A stretch of DNA of 35,621 bases from Candidatus Undinarchaeales archaeon (lineage in GTDB: Archaea > SpSt-1190 > JASMDC01), in the NCBI GenBank assembly GCA_030753015.1, contig JASMDC010000036.1:1-35621 (forward strand). Direction: 5' to 3'. This document shows, in pieces, positions 14,592 through 21,810 of this stretch; positions within the stretch are counted from its first letter, which is position 1, and every line of letters starts with the position of its first letter. The translations under genes were made by a program, and so were the position numbers. The notes below the pieces were generated by a model. That model was not told where the DNA came from. It ran no database searches and saw only the letters and a list, made by a program, of their open reading frames with translations.

Positions 14592-16526
14592 GTGCACTCG
14601 GTCGCGCCCCTACATCGGACGATACTTGTCGTCCTAGCCGCGCTCCTCCTCCTGACCACACCGGGAACGGCCATCACCGCCCAGCTCTCGCTCGGACTTA
14701 CCGGTACGCCCGGTAGCGATCTTCACCATCTCAACTCTCCCGGAGGAGTGCACACCGCCGCCATGAAGACCTACGTCGCAGACACGCTCAACCACCGGGT
14801 CATGGTGTTCGACTCCCTGGGCAATCACGTGCTCGACATTGGTACGGGATCCCCCGGTAACGGCAAGGAAGAGCTGAACGAGCCCGCTGATGTGTTCGTC
14901 AGCAATGACCGTATCTACGTTGCGGACACCGGGAACCACAGGATCATGGTGTACTCGCTCACCGGATCACAGACCTCGTCCTTCGGTTTCGGGCTGCCGG
15001 GTGCTGGCCCCGACAACTTCAACGCCCCTTCTGGTATGTCCGTGGCGGGGGACCGCGTGTACGTAGCCGACACAAGGAACCACCGAGTCGTCGTGCTCAC
15101 CCTCGACGGGCGACGCATATCCCAAATAGGGAACGGTGAAGCGGGGGGCGGGGAGCTCCAGCTCGACCGGCCTTCACGTATCGCCACGGATCCTGAGCAC
15201 GTGTACATCGCCGATACCGGCAATAACCGCATCGCCGTGTTCAACCATCGCGGGGAGTACGTTACCCAGATCGCTACCGGGGAGGCTGGTGCCGGGAACG
15301 ATCAGCTCAACGCCCCTCGGGGTGTGGACGTGTACGGCGAGCAGGTCTACGTGGCGGACACCGGCAATAACCGTCTCCAGGTGTTCGATATCAACGGGAC
15401 CCATATCACGACCTATGCTGGGGGTGCGAACACCGACGGTGTCACCGTAGCCTCACTGAAGGACGTCACGGCTACCGGAACGACCGTGGCCCTGGCGGAC
15501 ACGCCGAACCACCGTGTGCTCATCCTCGACACCGTCATCGAGAGAGCGCCGGCCCCGACGGAGGTCCCCGAGGCCGTGAACGCGACAGTCCCAGTTGAAG
15601 GGGATGCGGGCGACATCAATGCAACAACGGCCCCTCCCACCAGTACAGTGGGGACGGGCGAGTACGGCTTCATCCTCATGGGACTGGCTGCGACCGCGGG
15701 GGTCATCATCCTCGTCCTTGCCATCACCATCTACCAGAGGATCATGGAGGGACGTAACCTCAACCTTGTGTTCGACCTGTCGCACGGCGAGCCCGTTGAG
15801 CGCATCAATACACTGGTCCCCTTCCGTCGGGAAGCGACGTCAGGTGGCTTCGTGGTCCAGACCTCCACCGACTTCGCCTGGACAATCACCAACGCCGATG
15901 TGCTCGTGGTCCTGCTCCCCACACGGCTCTTCACGGCCGACGAGGCGCGCATGATCATGCAGCAAGTGTTCGACCGGGGGATGCATCTGCTCCTCCTGGG
16001 ATCTAGCAGGGTGGAGATGAATGCTGCGGCCATGAACTCGCTCTCCGTCGCTGCCGGGATACGCTTCATGAACGACATACTCTGCGACATCGAACAGGCG
16101 GGCACTACGTCCCTCTTCACGCTCTCGCCCATGACCACCACGCTCGTACGCCACCGTCTTACCGAGGGATTCCGTCGCCTCAAGATAATCAACAGCTGCA
16201 CCCTGTTCGTCGAGAAGGGCAGCGCCGTAGCATACGGCGGGGCCACGAGCTTCTCGTATGCAGAGCCTTCCCGGGATCCAGATCCCACAAATCGTCGGGG
16301 CGACACCCCGTTCATGGCGAACGTCGATTACGGAAGGGGAAAGATCGTGTGTTTGGGCGATGCACGCCTCATCTCTTCGGAAGCGCCCTACGAGCACGAG
16401 ACCTTCATCAGGAACCTGATCGCGTGGCTGAAGAAGAAGTGGCCGATGAAAGGACGCATGCCGGTGCCTCCCAAGCCCAAGGAAGAGTCTTCCGAGAAAG
16501 GAACGGATGGGGCGCCCCCCTCCTAG
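14592..16526 (+). CDS. NHL-repeat beta-propeller protein with TM and cytoplasmic GATase-like domain
   Basis: This 644-residue protein has three parts. A signal peptide (TILVVLAALLLLTTPGTA) leads into about six NHL repeats (residues about 35-315) with the signature YVADTGNHRIMVY, repeated as YVADTLNHRV, YIADTGNNRIAVF and YVADTGNNRLQVF: a six-bladed extracellular propeller. After a Thr/Pro linker, one membrane helix (residues about 358-384, GLAATAGVIILVLAITIY) leads to a 240-residue cytoplasmic part resembling GATase1-like/DUF4350 domains (LVFDLSHGEPVERIN, DVLVVLLPTRLFTADEA, GKIVCLGDARLIS). No catalytic Cys-His pair is evident. A sensor or ligand-binding role across the membrane is inferred. 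It starts with GTG at the expected distance from a TATA box and is divergent from nop5. Confidence 0.85.
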   Translation: MHSVAPLHRTILVVLAALLLLTTPGTAITAQLSLGLTGTPGSDLHHLNSPGGVHTAAMKTYVADTLNHRVMVFDSLGNHVLDIGTGSPGNGKEELNEPADVFVSNDRIYVADTGNHRIMVYSLTGSQTSSFGFGLPGAGPDNFNAPSGMSVAGDRVYVADTRNHRVVVLTLDGRRISQIGNGEAGGGELQLDRPSRIATDPEHVYIADTGNNRIAVFNHRGEYVTQIATGEAGAGNDQLNAPRGVDVYGEQVYVADTGNNRLQVFDINGTHITTYAGGANTDGVTVASLKDVTATGTTVALADTPNHRVLILDTVIERAPAPTEVPEAVNATVPVEGDAGDINATTAPPTSTVGTGEYGFILMGLAATAGVIILVLAITIYQRIMEGRNLNLVFDLSHGEPVERINTLVPFRREATSGGFVVQTSTDFAWTITNADVLVVLLPTRLFTADEARMIMQQVFDRGMHLLLLGSSRVEMNAAAMNSLSVAAGIRFMNDILCDIEQAGTTSLFTLSPMTTTLVRHRLTEGFRRLKIINSCTLFVEKGSAVAYGGATSFSYAEPSRDPDPTNRRGDTPFMANVDYGRGKIVCLGDARLISSEAPYEHETFIRNLIAWLKKKWPMKGRMPVPPKPKEESSEKGTDGAPPS

Positions 16527-16565
16527 AGGGACGCCCACGTCCTGAAAATGGAACTTGTCGCTGTT

Positions 16566-17129
16566 CTACTGCTCGTCCTCAGGACCGAATAGCCCCTCAA
16601 ACACGCGTCGGGCGACCTCCATGGTCCCCTCGGTGAGGATCGCTCCTGAGATCTCCAAGGACGCCTCGCGGTACTCGTCGCGCTGGGAAGCGCGGCCGCT
16701 GGGGTACACTCCGGTCGAACCGGGGATGAGCCCGAGCGTCTCGGCGCCGCGACGGGTCTCGTCGGTAAGGAAGTCCGTCAGCTCCTCGTCGCCCAGTGTG
16801 CTGAGATAGCCGTCGATGAGCGAGATGGAGTGCTCGGGGCCGATATCATCCGCAAGCTTGCGAATGTACGCCTCGCGAACGTAGCCAGGGGACTCCATAC
16901 CGTGCGCGAACACATCGGCCTCGAAAGTCTCCAGATTCTCGCGGTAGACGCTCTTGGTCGGTTCGCTCCAGTTTAGGAGCTCCAAGCTGTCATGGTAATG
17001 GTCCACGCGTGATGTGGCCTTTACCAGTTCATCGGTGTTCCAGGTATCGACCTCGTTTCCGTCGTACCGGACATCGTGCATATAGGAGAGCCAGTTGACC
17101 TCTTCGTTAAGTTCTTCGATATCGTACAT
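16566..17129 (-). CDS. Acidic hypothetical protein
   Basis: This 187-residue protein is strongly acidic and predicted to be helical, without signal or membrane segments. Distinct stretches are MYDIEELNEEVNWLSYMHDV, SLELLNWSEPTKSVYRENLE, YIRKLADDIGPEHSISLIDG and a C-terminal helix MEVARRVFEGLFGPEDEQ. I recognise no family. It has its own promoter about 50 nt upstream and a GAGGG ribosome-site-like sequence, so it is likely a leadered single-gene transcript. It converges on the NHL gene with a 39-nt gap. Confidence 0.65.
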   Translation of the reverse strand: MYDIEELNEEVNWLSYMHDVRYDGNEVDTWNTDELVKATSRVDHYHDSLELLNWSEPTKSVYRENLETFEADVFAHGMESPGYVREAYIRKLADDIGPEHSISLIDGYLSTLGDEELTDFLTDETRRGAETLGLIPGSTGVYPSGRASQRDEYREASLEISGAILTEGTMEVARRVFEGLFGPEDEQ

Positions 17130-17174
17130 TTTGAATCCCTCTTGATCAGTATGGACGTGTTCTGCAGGGGCTCC

Positions 17175-17183
17175 TATATAAAA
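17175..17183 (-). promoter_or_regulatory. TATA box for the acidic hypothetical protein
   Basis: On the minus strand the sequence reads TTTTATATA, about 50 nt upstream of the ATG at 17129, predicting a leader of about 23 nt that contains AGAGGG. The same bases read TATATAAAA on the plus strand, but no convincing plus-strand gene follows. Confidence 0.45.
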
Positions 17184-17286
17184 GGATTTCGGTTAATAAG
17201 ACTTATTAAGGATTATCCGGCCTTAATATATGCTAAATCGGAAGAATCGTGCGTTTTTTTCACACACCAGGCCGGAACGTGAGTTG

Positions 17287-18798
17287 TCACTCCCAGTGAC
17301 GACGCTGTCGCCGGAACAGAGGTTCGTCCTGGACGTACCCCTTGCCGGCAGCGATGGCGATCTCTGCTCTTGCGAGCTCGGCACCAAGGTACGCGACGTG
17401 GTCAAGAGCCCGCACGAGGCCCCGTGCAAGCACTTCCGACCAAACCTGTCGTGCCGATACCCCATCCACAAGGCATACATCCACGCCATCACGCTGGACC
17501 AAGCACTGGATGCGGTCATCGGTCGTGACCGAGATGGAGAGCGCCACTCCCCCCTCAAGATCCGGAGACCGGTCGGATTGTGGTTCCGGTGTAAGGTCCG
17601 AACCGACAGGATCACGTACACGTACCTTGTCCTTGAACCCGAGGAGCGAGATCCCCAGGTCCTTCGGGTAGGTCCCTAGGCTGCCAGCGACGACCATCAT
17701 GTCCCGGGCCGCCCTGCACTCACGAACCGTGCCCCGCGTCTTGTGCGAGGCCTCGACCGTGAGGATGACGGCGACGTCGAGCTCGTGAGCTATGGCGCAG
17801 AGCATGGCGTTCGCGCCAGGGGAGTCCGCGTCCATCAGTTCGACCGCGTTCCCCACGCCCATGAGCACAGGGAGGTCCGATGTCCCCGAGATATGGGCGT
17901 AGGCTGCGAGCGAGCGCGCAAGACCAAAACCTGGCGGATCGAGCACGGGATCGAGCACGATGCGCGTGAAACCGCGAGCCCTGGCCCGGTCGGCCATGGA
18001 CAGTACTCCTTGGACCTTGTCCCCGGGGCCTGGAACGACGACACACACAGCATCGGTGGGCCTGACCTTATCAAGATTATCAGGATGGAGCGATAGCACC
18101 AAATGGACACCTGCGTCCACAGCGGCATTGATGATGTCGGGATTGAGCGTGTCCACGCTCACGGGGGCCCCCAGGGGGAGCACCGCCTCCACGATCTCGG
18201 CAGCCCGAATCGCGGTCGCGTCCACCGTGAATCCCAGGTCGATTATCTCGGCCCCCTCGTCCAGGAAGCGCTGCGCCTTTGCGACCACCTCGTCGGTCGG
18301 GCGAGCATCGCAGTCGTCGATCTCTGCGAGCACCCGTACCGGGAGCCCTCGCCCTATCCGCAGTCCTCGGACCTCGTGACTTGGCCCCTTGATATCGACC
18401 GCCTCGGCGTCCTTAAGGAGCCTCCCGGCACGTTCCGCTCTCGAGCGGGACAGGAGCGCATCTGCCGGTTCGTCGGGTGACAGGGGAAGATCGTCGAGTT
18501 CCGCGAGCGTCGAGGGAAGGTCGAACGCGTATCTCGGACCCTTGACCACACGCACGCCTGCACTACTGGCCAGGGCAGCAACGTCCCCCCGTATCAATCC
18601 AGGGAGGATTACAATGTCCCATTCTCCGCCATCGAGGAGCGGTGCGACCTCGTCCGGTATCAGGAGCGCTGCCACGTCCCTCGGAGCGATCCGCACTTCG
18701 ACATCCGGCCCATCCCCGGGCATACCTGCGACCGCGGCACGGACAGCAGCCTCAGCACGCCGGGCGGTCACGAGGAGCACTCGCTTCCTTCGAGCCAC
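17287..18798 (-). CDS. Dihydropteroate synthase-like protein of tetrahydromethanopterin biosynthesis
   Basis: The 503-residue protein matches the archaeal dihydropteroate synthase-like family (TIGR00284 type). The N-terminal 130 residues form a separate alpha/beta domain (KRVLLVTARRAEAAVRAAVA, DIVILPGLIRGDVAAL). The TIM barrel follows at about 150-405, with VRVLAEIDDCDARP, GAEIIDLGF, APVSVDTLNPDIINAAVDAG and RIVLDPVLDPPGFGLARSL, then LPVLMGVGNAVELMDADSPG. The remainder is family-specific. The family is thought to work in H4MPT/methanopterin assembly, joining the pterin and arylamine moieties. A GTG start immediately follows the stop of the DUF447 gene (TAAGTG), so they share one mRNA. Neighbourhood with beta-RFAP synthase strongly supports the pathway assignment. 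Confidence 0.88.
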   Translation of the reverse strand: MARRKRVLLVTARRAEAAVRAAVAGMPGDGPDVEVRIAPRDVAALLIPDEVAPLLDGGEWDIVILPGLIRGDVAALASSAGVRVVKGPRYAFDLPSTLAELDDLPLSPDEPADALLSRSRAERAGRLLKDAEAVDIKGPSHEVRGLRIGRGLPVRVLAEIDDCDARPTDEVVAKAQRFLDEGAEIIDLGFTVDATAIRAAEIVEAVLPLGAPVSVDTLNPDIINAAVDAGVHLVLSLHPDNLDKVRPTDAVCVVVPGPGDKVQGVLSMADRARARGFTRIVLDPVLDPPGFGLARSLAAYAHISGTSDLPVLMGVGNAVELMDADSPGANAMLCAIAHELDVAVILTVEASHKTRGTVRECRAARDMMVVAGSLGTYPKDLGISLLGFKDKVRVRDPVGSDLTPEPQSDRSPDLEGGVALSISVTTDDRIQCLVQRDGVDVCLVDGVSARQVWSEVLARGLVRALDHVAYLGAELARAEIAIAAGKGYVQDEPLFRRQRRHWE

Positions 18799-19464
18799 TT
18801 ACGTCACATCCCCCGCGAGCGCCCTGATGCGGCTGGCAAGGTCCTCACCATCTGGACGCGTCCGCTGCACGATGTCGAGTGCGATCTCGACACGCTCAAG
18901 CCATTCTCGGCGTTGCTCAGGTGTCGATACGCGGGCCCTCGTGGCATGGACCAGCGCCTCCATGAGCTGGCCATCACCTCGGGACAGGGGGCGTGGCGAT
19001 ATCACAGAGATGACGGCACGGTCCGGTCTGAGGGTGACGGATATGACGTTGGTCTCGCCGATACCGTCGCTCACCATCTTCGCCTCCTGTCGCGCCACCT
19101 TCACGGTGATCGAGGCGAAGCACCCCGCGATCCGCGGAACAGGACCATCCCCCTCTTCGCTAAGCGACCCTTCGAGCGCCGCAAGGAGCACCAGGGGATC
19201 ATGAGTGAGGTGTACGGCCCCATTCCCCTCCTCGAGCAGCGCATCGCGCATCCGTCCGGGGAAAAGACGAACGTGCACGGAGCTGCCTCGCCGGACGCAA
19301 CCAACGGGAACGGCGTGTCCCCTGCAGGATATCAGGCACTCGTGGACAACGCCCTCATCTAAATGGGAGAGGGCACGGTCCAGTTCGATATCAGTATCAT
19401 CCGTTATAGTCCACCCCCACCCGCACGAGGGAGTTGCAGTAAGCACAGGTACACACACCATCAT
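18799..19464 (-). CDS. DUF447 family protein, H4MPT gene cluster
   Basis: The 221-residue product has the DUF447 layout: an N-terminal split-barrel-like part (VVHECLISCRGHAVPVGCVR, SSVHVRLFPGR, GAVHLTHDPLVLLAALEG), a central strand region (IAGCFASITVKVARQEAK) and a helical C-terminus with EALVHATRAR and REWLERVEIALDIVQRTRPDG. DUF447 proteins regularly sit beside beta-RFAP synthase and DHPS-like genes in H4MPT-using organisms; the fold resembles flavin-reductase-type barrels, but the reaction is not established. The annotated start overlaps the zinc-ribbon gene by 68 nt. The first 25 residues look like a shadow of that gene, but no in-frame ATG or GTG lies further downstream before the conserved part, so the start is uncertain. 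Confidence 0.75.
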   Translation of the reverse strand: MMVCVPVLTATPSCGWGWTITDDTDIELDRALSHLDEGVVHECLISCRGHAVPVGCVRRGSSVHVRLFPGRMRDALLEEGNGAVHLTHDPLVLLAALEGSLSEEGDGPVPRIAGCFASITVKVARQEAKMVSDGIGETNVISVTLRPDRAVISVISPRPLSRGDGQLMEALVHATRARVSTPEQRREWLERVEIALDIVQRTRPDGEDLASRIRALAGDVT

Positions 19465-19627
19465 CGGTGAGGTCGTCCTGTTCGAGCGGAGCGCCGCACT
19501 GCGGGCAATGCACGGTCTTCACCTGCATGTGCCGATCGCCGATGATGGCCGGCTTGCCGGAGGGTTTGTTGGCGATACGCGGGACCACTAACCTCTTCTT
19601 GGACAGTTTGCGTATCCGTTTGAGCAT
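19397..19627 (-). CDS. Small zinc-ribbon protein in the H4MPT cluster
   Basis: This 76-residue protein (84 if the upstream GTG at 19651 is used) has a basic N-terminus (MLKRIRKLSKKRLVVPRIAN) and a C-terminal zinc ribbon with CPQCGAPL and CAYCNSLVRVG, two CxxC pairs 20 residues apart. The role is unknown; the basic segment plus ribbon suggests nucleic-acid or protein binding. It is first in the operon with the DUF447 and DHPS-like genes and divergent from beta-RFAP synthase. I prefer ATG 19627, though the GTG start cannot be excluded. Confidence 0.7.
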   Translation of the reverse strand: MLKRIRKLSKKRLVVPRIANKPSGKPAIIGDRHMQVKTVHCPQCGAPLEQDDLTDDGVCTCAYCNSLVRVGVDYNG

Positions 19628-19686
19628 CGCCTCCCCGTCGTCCGTTTTCACCCGTTCAGCCTCCCGTTCACGGGGGGTGCGGAACA

Positions 19687-19694
19687 GTTATAAC
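19687..19694 (+). promoter_or_regulatory. TATA box for beta-RFAP synthase
   Basis: GTTATAAC is centred about 29 nt upstream of the GTG at 19719. Because the element is a perfect palindrome, it could also serve the divergent zinc-ribbon gene. Confidence 0.5.
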
Positions 19695-19718
19695 TCTTAC
19701 CAGCCCGCTCCCCCTCCT

Positions 19719-20711
19719 GTGGAGGAGGAGCCACTCCAATCTGTTGAGGTATCATCGCCATCACGGCTGCACCTCTCCCTCCTGGACCTCAATGGCGACT
19801 TGGGAAGGATCGACGGCGGTCTCGGAGTGGCGCTCCGAGAACCACGCTTGCACCTTATAGCGGAGCACGCGCCCGGTCTTTCGGTGACCGGTCCCGGGAA
19901 GGACCTGGTTCGTTCCTATGCCAAACGGTTCTGTGCTCAGCATGGGATCGACGGGGCTAAGCTCACCATCAAGGCCTCCATCCCCCGCCATGTCGGATTC
20001 GGTTCAGGTACTCAGTCCGCACTGGTCGCGGGGAGTGCCATTGCTCGCCTCAACGGGCTTGAACGGACACCACAGCAGGTGGCGTGTGACCTCGGACGGG
20101 GTGGTACGTCCGGCATCGGTGTGGCCACGTTCGACAGAGGGGGGTTCATCGTTGATGGTGGTCACTCTTTCGGTCCGGGACAGGAGAAGGAGAGGTTCCT
20201 CCCATCCAGCGCCTCTCGTGCAGATCCACCCCCCGTCCTCATGCGCATCGCCTTTCCATCAAGTTGGCGCTTCGTCGTTGTGGTCCCGCACACGGCGCCC
20301 GGCATCCACGGCGATGCCGAGCGGGCCGCGTTCGCTGAACGATGTCCCGTCCCACGCGACGCTGTCGAGTCCCTCTGCCGGCTTGTTCTCATGAAGCTCT
20401 TGCCCGCGGTGGTCGAGCGAGACATCTCGGGGTTCGGCGAAGCGGTCACGGCCCTCAGACTCGAGGGATTCGGCCGCGTGGGAGCGGACCTTTCTCCTCC
20501 TCGTTCGATAGAACTGGTCGAGCATCTCTTGCACGAAGGTGCTGCCGGCGCAGGGATCTCCTCTTTCGGTCCGGTGGTGTACGGGATAGTCGAGGGGGCA
20601 CGAGGAGCACGCCAGCTCCAAGACTCAGTGATGCCCCACCTCAGAGAAGGGGGCAAGGTGTTCATCACCCAGGCGGACAACCGGGGCGCCCGCATCCGTC
20701 CGATCTACTAA
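19719..20711 (+). CDS. Beta-ribofuranosylaminobenzene 5'-phosphate synthase
   Basis: The enzyme condenses 4-hydroxybenzoate or 4-aminobenzoate with PRPP, the committed step of tetrahydromethanopterin synthesis. The 330-residue product has the GHMP-kinase-like fold: RLHLSLLDLNGDLGRIDGGL, PRHVGFGSGTQSALVAGSAI (glycine-rich loop), GRGGTSGIGVATFDRGGFIV, FVVVVPHTAPGIHGDAE and a C-terminal AGAGISSFGPVVYGIV. The open frame extends upstream to 19467, but that part is antisense to the zinc-ribbon and DUF447 genes. I start at GTG 19719, about 29 nt from a TATA box and at the expected distance from the conserved VEVSSPSRLHLSL. With the divergent genes it forms a compact H4MPT cluster. Confidence 0.92.
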   Translation: MEEEPLQSVEVSSPSRLHLSLLDLNGDLGRIDGGLGVALREPRLHLIAEHAPGLSVTGPGKDLVRSYAKRFCAQHGIDGAKLTIKASIPRHVGFGSGTQSALVAGSAIARLNGLERTPQQVACDLGRGGTSGIGVATFDRGGFIVDGGHSFGPGQEKERFLPSSASRADPPPVLMRIAFPSSWRFVVVVPHTAPGIHGDAERAAFAERCPVPRDAVESLCRLVLMKLLPAVVERDISGFGEAVTALRLEGFGRVGADLSPPRSIELVEHLLHEGAAGAGISSFGPVVYGIVEGARGARQLQDSVMPHLREGGKVFITQADNRGARIRPIY

Positions 20712-20721
20712 GATACCGGGA

Positions 20722-20991
20722 TTACCGCGTGCCTACGATCTCCTTGAGAAGCTTCTCGGCCTCTTTAACACGTCCTGAGAGCTCGATACGTTCCTCGGTG
20801 AGCCTCTCGATGACGCTACGGTTCTCCTCCTTCTGGAGCGAAAGCCGCTCTATCTCCTGGACGGTGTCCTCCCGCTCCTTTTGGAGCGTACCTAGTTCCT
20901 CATCGATCCGGTTGACGATCTCGTCCTTCCGCTCGATGGGAAGCCGGGTCTCCTGGAACTCGGAGAGGACCTTTACCTTGAACTTCTCCAT
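20722..20991 (-). CDS. Small coiled-coil protein
   Basis: The 89-residue protein is almost wholly heptad-patterned (RIDEELGTLQKEREDTVQEI, ERLSLQKEENRSVIERLTEE) after a short N-terminal segment (MEKFKVKVLSEFQETRLPIE). It is unrelated in detail to the two upstream coiled-coil genes but lies 5 nt after them, so it is the last gene of their operon. A structural or oligomerisation role is likely; no function is assignable. Confidence 0.7.
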   Translation of the reverse strand: MEKFKVKVLSEFQETRLPIERKDEIVNRIDEELGTLQKEREDTVQEIERLSLQKEENRSVIERLTEERIELSGRVKEAEKLLKEIVGTR

Positions 20992-20996
20992 CGAGT

Positions 20997-21215
20997 CTAC
21001 TTGATCTTCAGGACGTCGCCGAGCATCTTCTCGATGTCGATGAGTCGGCCCTGAAGCTCGCCAACGGTCTGTTCGAGCTCGTGGATATTACCCACGTGTC
21101 TCTCGTTCTGTTTTGAAAGGTCCTTGATCTTGGAGATGAGATCCTTCTTCTGTTCACGAAGGCCAGTCACCTCGTCCCGGACCCTCTCGATGAGGTCCCT
21201 CTGCTCTTTTTGCAT
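20997..21215 (-). CDS. Small coiled-coil protein, tandem paralogue B
   Basis: The 72-residue protein starts MQKEQRDLIERVRDEVTGLR and ends RLIDIEKMLGDVLKIK. It is a single coiled coil closely similar along its length to the gene upstream; shared text includes DLIERVRDEVT, KIKDL and TVGELQGR, then EKML. I choose ATG 21215 because AGGTGA ends 6-8 nt before it; an in-frame GTG lies at 21224. A TATA box about 37 nt upstream gives it its own short-leader promoter. Confidence 0.75.
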   Translation of the reverse strand: MQKEQRDLIERVRDEVTGLREQKKDLISKIKDLSKQNERHVGNIHELEQTVGELQGRLIDIEKMLGDVLKIK

Positions 21216-21246
21216 AACAATCACCTGGGTGTGCCGATGTCACTGA

Positions 21247-21257
21247 GTTTTAAAAAT
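21247..21257 (-). promoter_or_regulatory. TATA box for coiled-coil paralogue B
   Basis: The minus strand reads ATTTTTAAAAC within an AT-rich gap, about 37 nt upstream of the ATG at 21215. It leaves room for a short leader with the AGGTGA site. Confidence 0.45.
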
Positions 21258-21290
21258 TTATTCTCAGCTGTCGCTCTTTTCCTGTATCGC

Positions 21291-21506
21291 TCAGATCTTC
21301 AGGACTTCGTCGAGCATCTTCTCGACGTCCGCCATGCGACCCTGAAGTTCGCCAACGGTATTCTCAAGCTCGTTGATCTGCTTGAGATGTCTCGTGTTCT
21401 GGCTACCAAGATCCTTGATCTTACCAAGGAGCTGTAGCTTCTGGCCGCGGAGGCTGGTAACCTCGTCCCTGACCCGCTCGATTAGGTCCTTCTGTGCTTT
21501 TTCCAT
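21291..21506 (-). CDS. Small coiled-coil protein, tandem paralogue A
   Basis: The 71-residue protein starts MEKAQKDLIERVRDEVTSLR and ends GRMADVEKMLDEVLKI. It is a duplicate of the next gene downstream, with the same hydrophobic heptads and the same NTVGELQGR block. I choose ATG 21506; the frame is open to 21527, but the extra residues are not shared with the paralogue. The function is unknown; short parallel coiled coils of this type usually oligomerise. Confidence 0.72.
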   Translation of the reverse strand: MEKAQKDLIERVRDEVTSLRGQKLQLLGKIKDLGSQNTRHLKQINELENTVGELQGRMADVEKMLDEVLKI

Positions 21507-21549
21507 AGTAGTACCCTCTTTTATCACGTATCATGTTGGACTGTTGTTC

Positions 21550-21810
21550 TTACTGAAGGCCCTCTAGGCTGTACTCCTTCTCCCATGGGATCCATCCTGT
21601 GGTCTTGATGGGAGGAAGGTCCTTGTTGTGGCTGATCATTGCCGTCTCAAGGAGGGCCTCGAACATGTATGGGATGGGGATGCGCCTGCCGTTGGAGTCA
21701 TAGGCCTTGAAGTTGAGCCTCTGCTTCGTTTTATCGGCCAGCATGGGCAGCAATATCACCGATCCGCTCTTTTCCATAGGCTTCGGCGCCTTCATGGGCG
21801 GGAACATCAT
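21550..21810 (-). CDS. Hypothetical protein, overlapping head-to-head with the Pro-rich repeat gene
   Basis: The C-terminal 60 residues look genuinely protein-like (RLNFKAYDSNGRRIPIPYMF, EALLETAMISHNKDLPPIK, TTGWIPWEKEYSLEG). The N-terminal end is uncertain: possible starts are ATG 21810, 21807, 21777 or 21744, and the frame is open to 21876, where it merely mirrors the opposite strand. No family is recognised. It lies upstream of the coiled-coil genes on the same strand. See the finding on the junction near 21.8 kb. Confidence 0.5.
   Translation of the reverse strand: MMFPPMKAPKPMEKSGSVILLPMLADKTKQRLNFKAYDSNGRRIPIPYMFEALLETAMISHNKDLPPIKTTGWIPWEKEYSLEGLQ

Noticed and set aside
17230..17679. 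149-codon plus-strand frame with a TATA box upstream
   Set aside because: Almost all of it is antisense to the C-terminal part of the DHPS-like gene, with no protein-like text; the TATA element fits the minus-strand gene at 17129.
19467..19718. N-terminal extension of beta-RFAP synthase
   Set aside because: It is antisense to the zinc-ribbon and DUF447 genes and rich in Ser/Arg, unlike the family; the promoter lies inside it.
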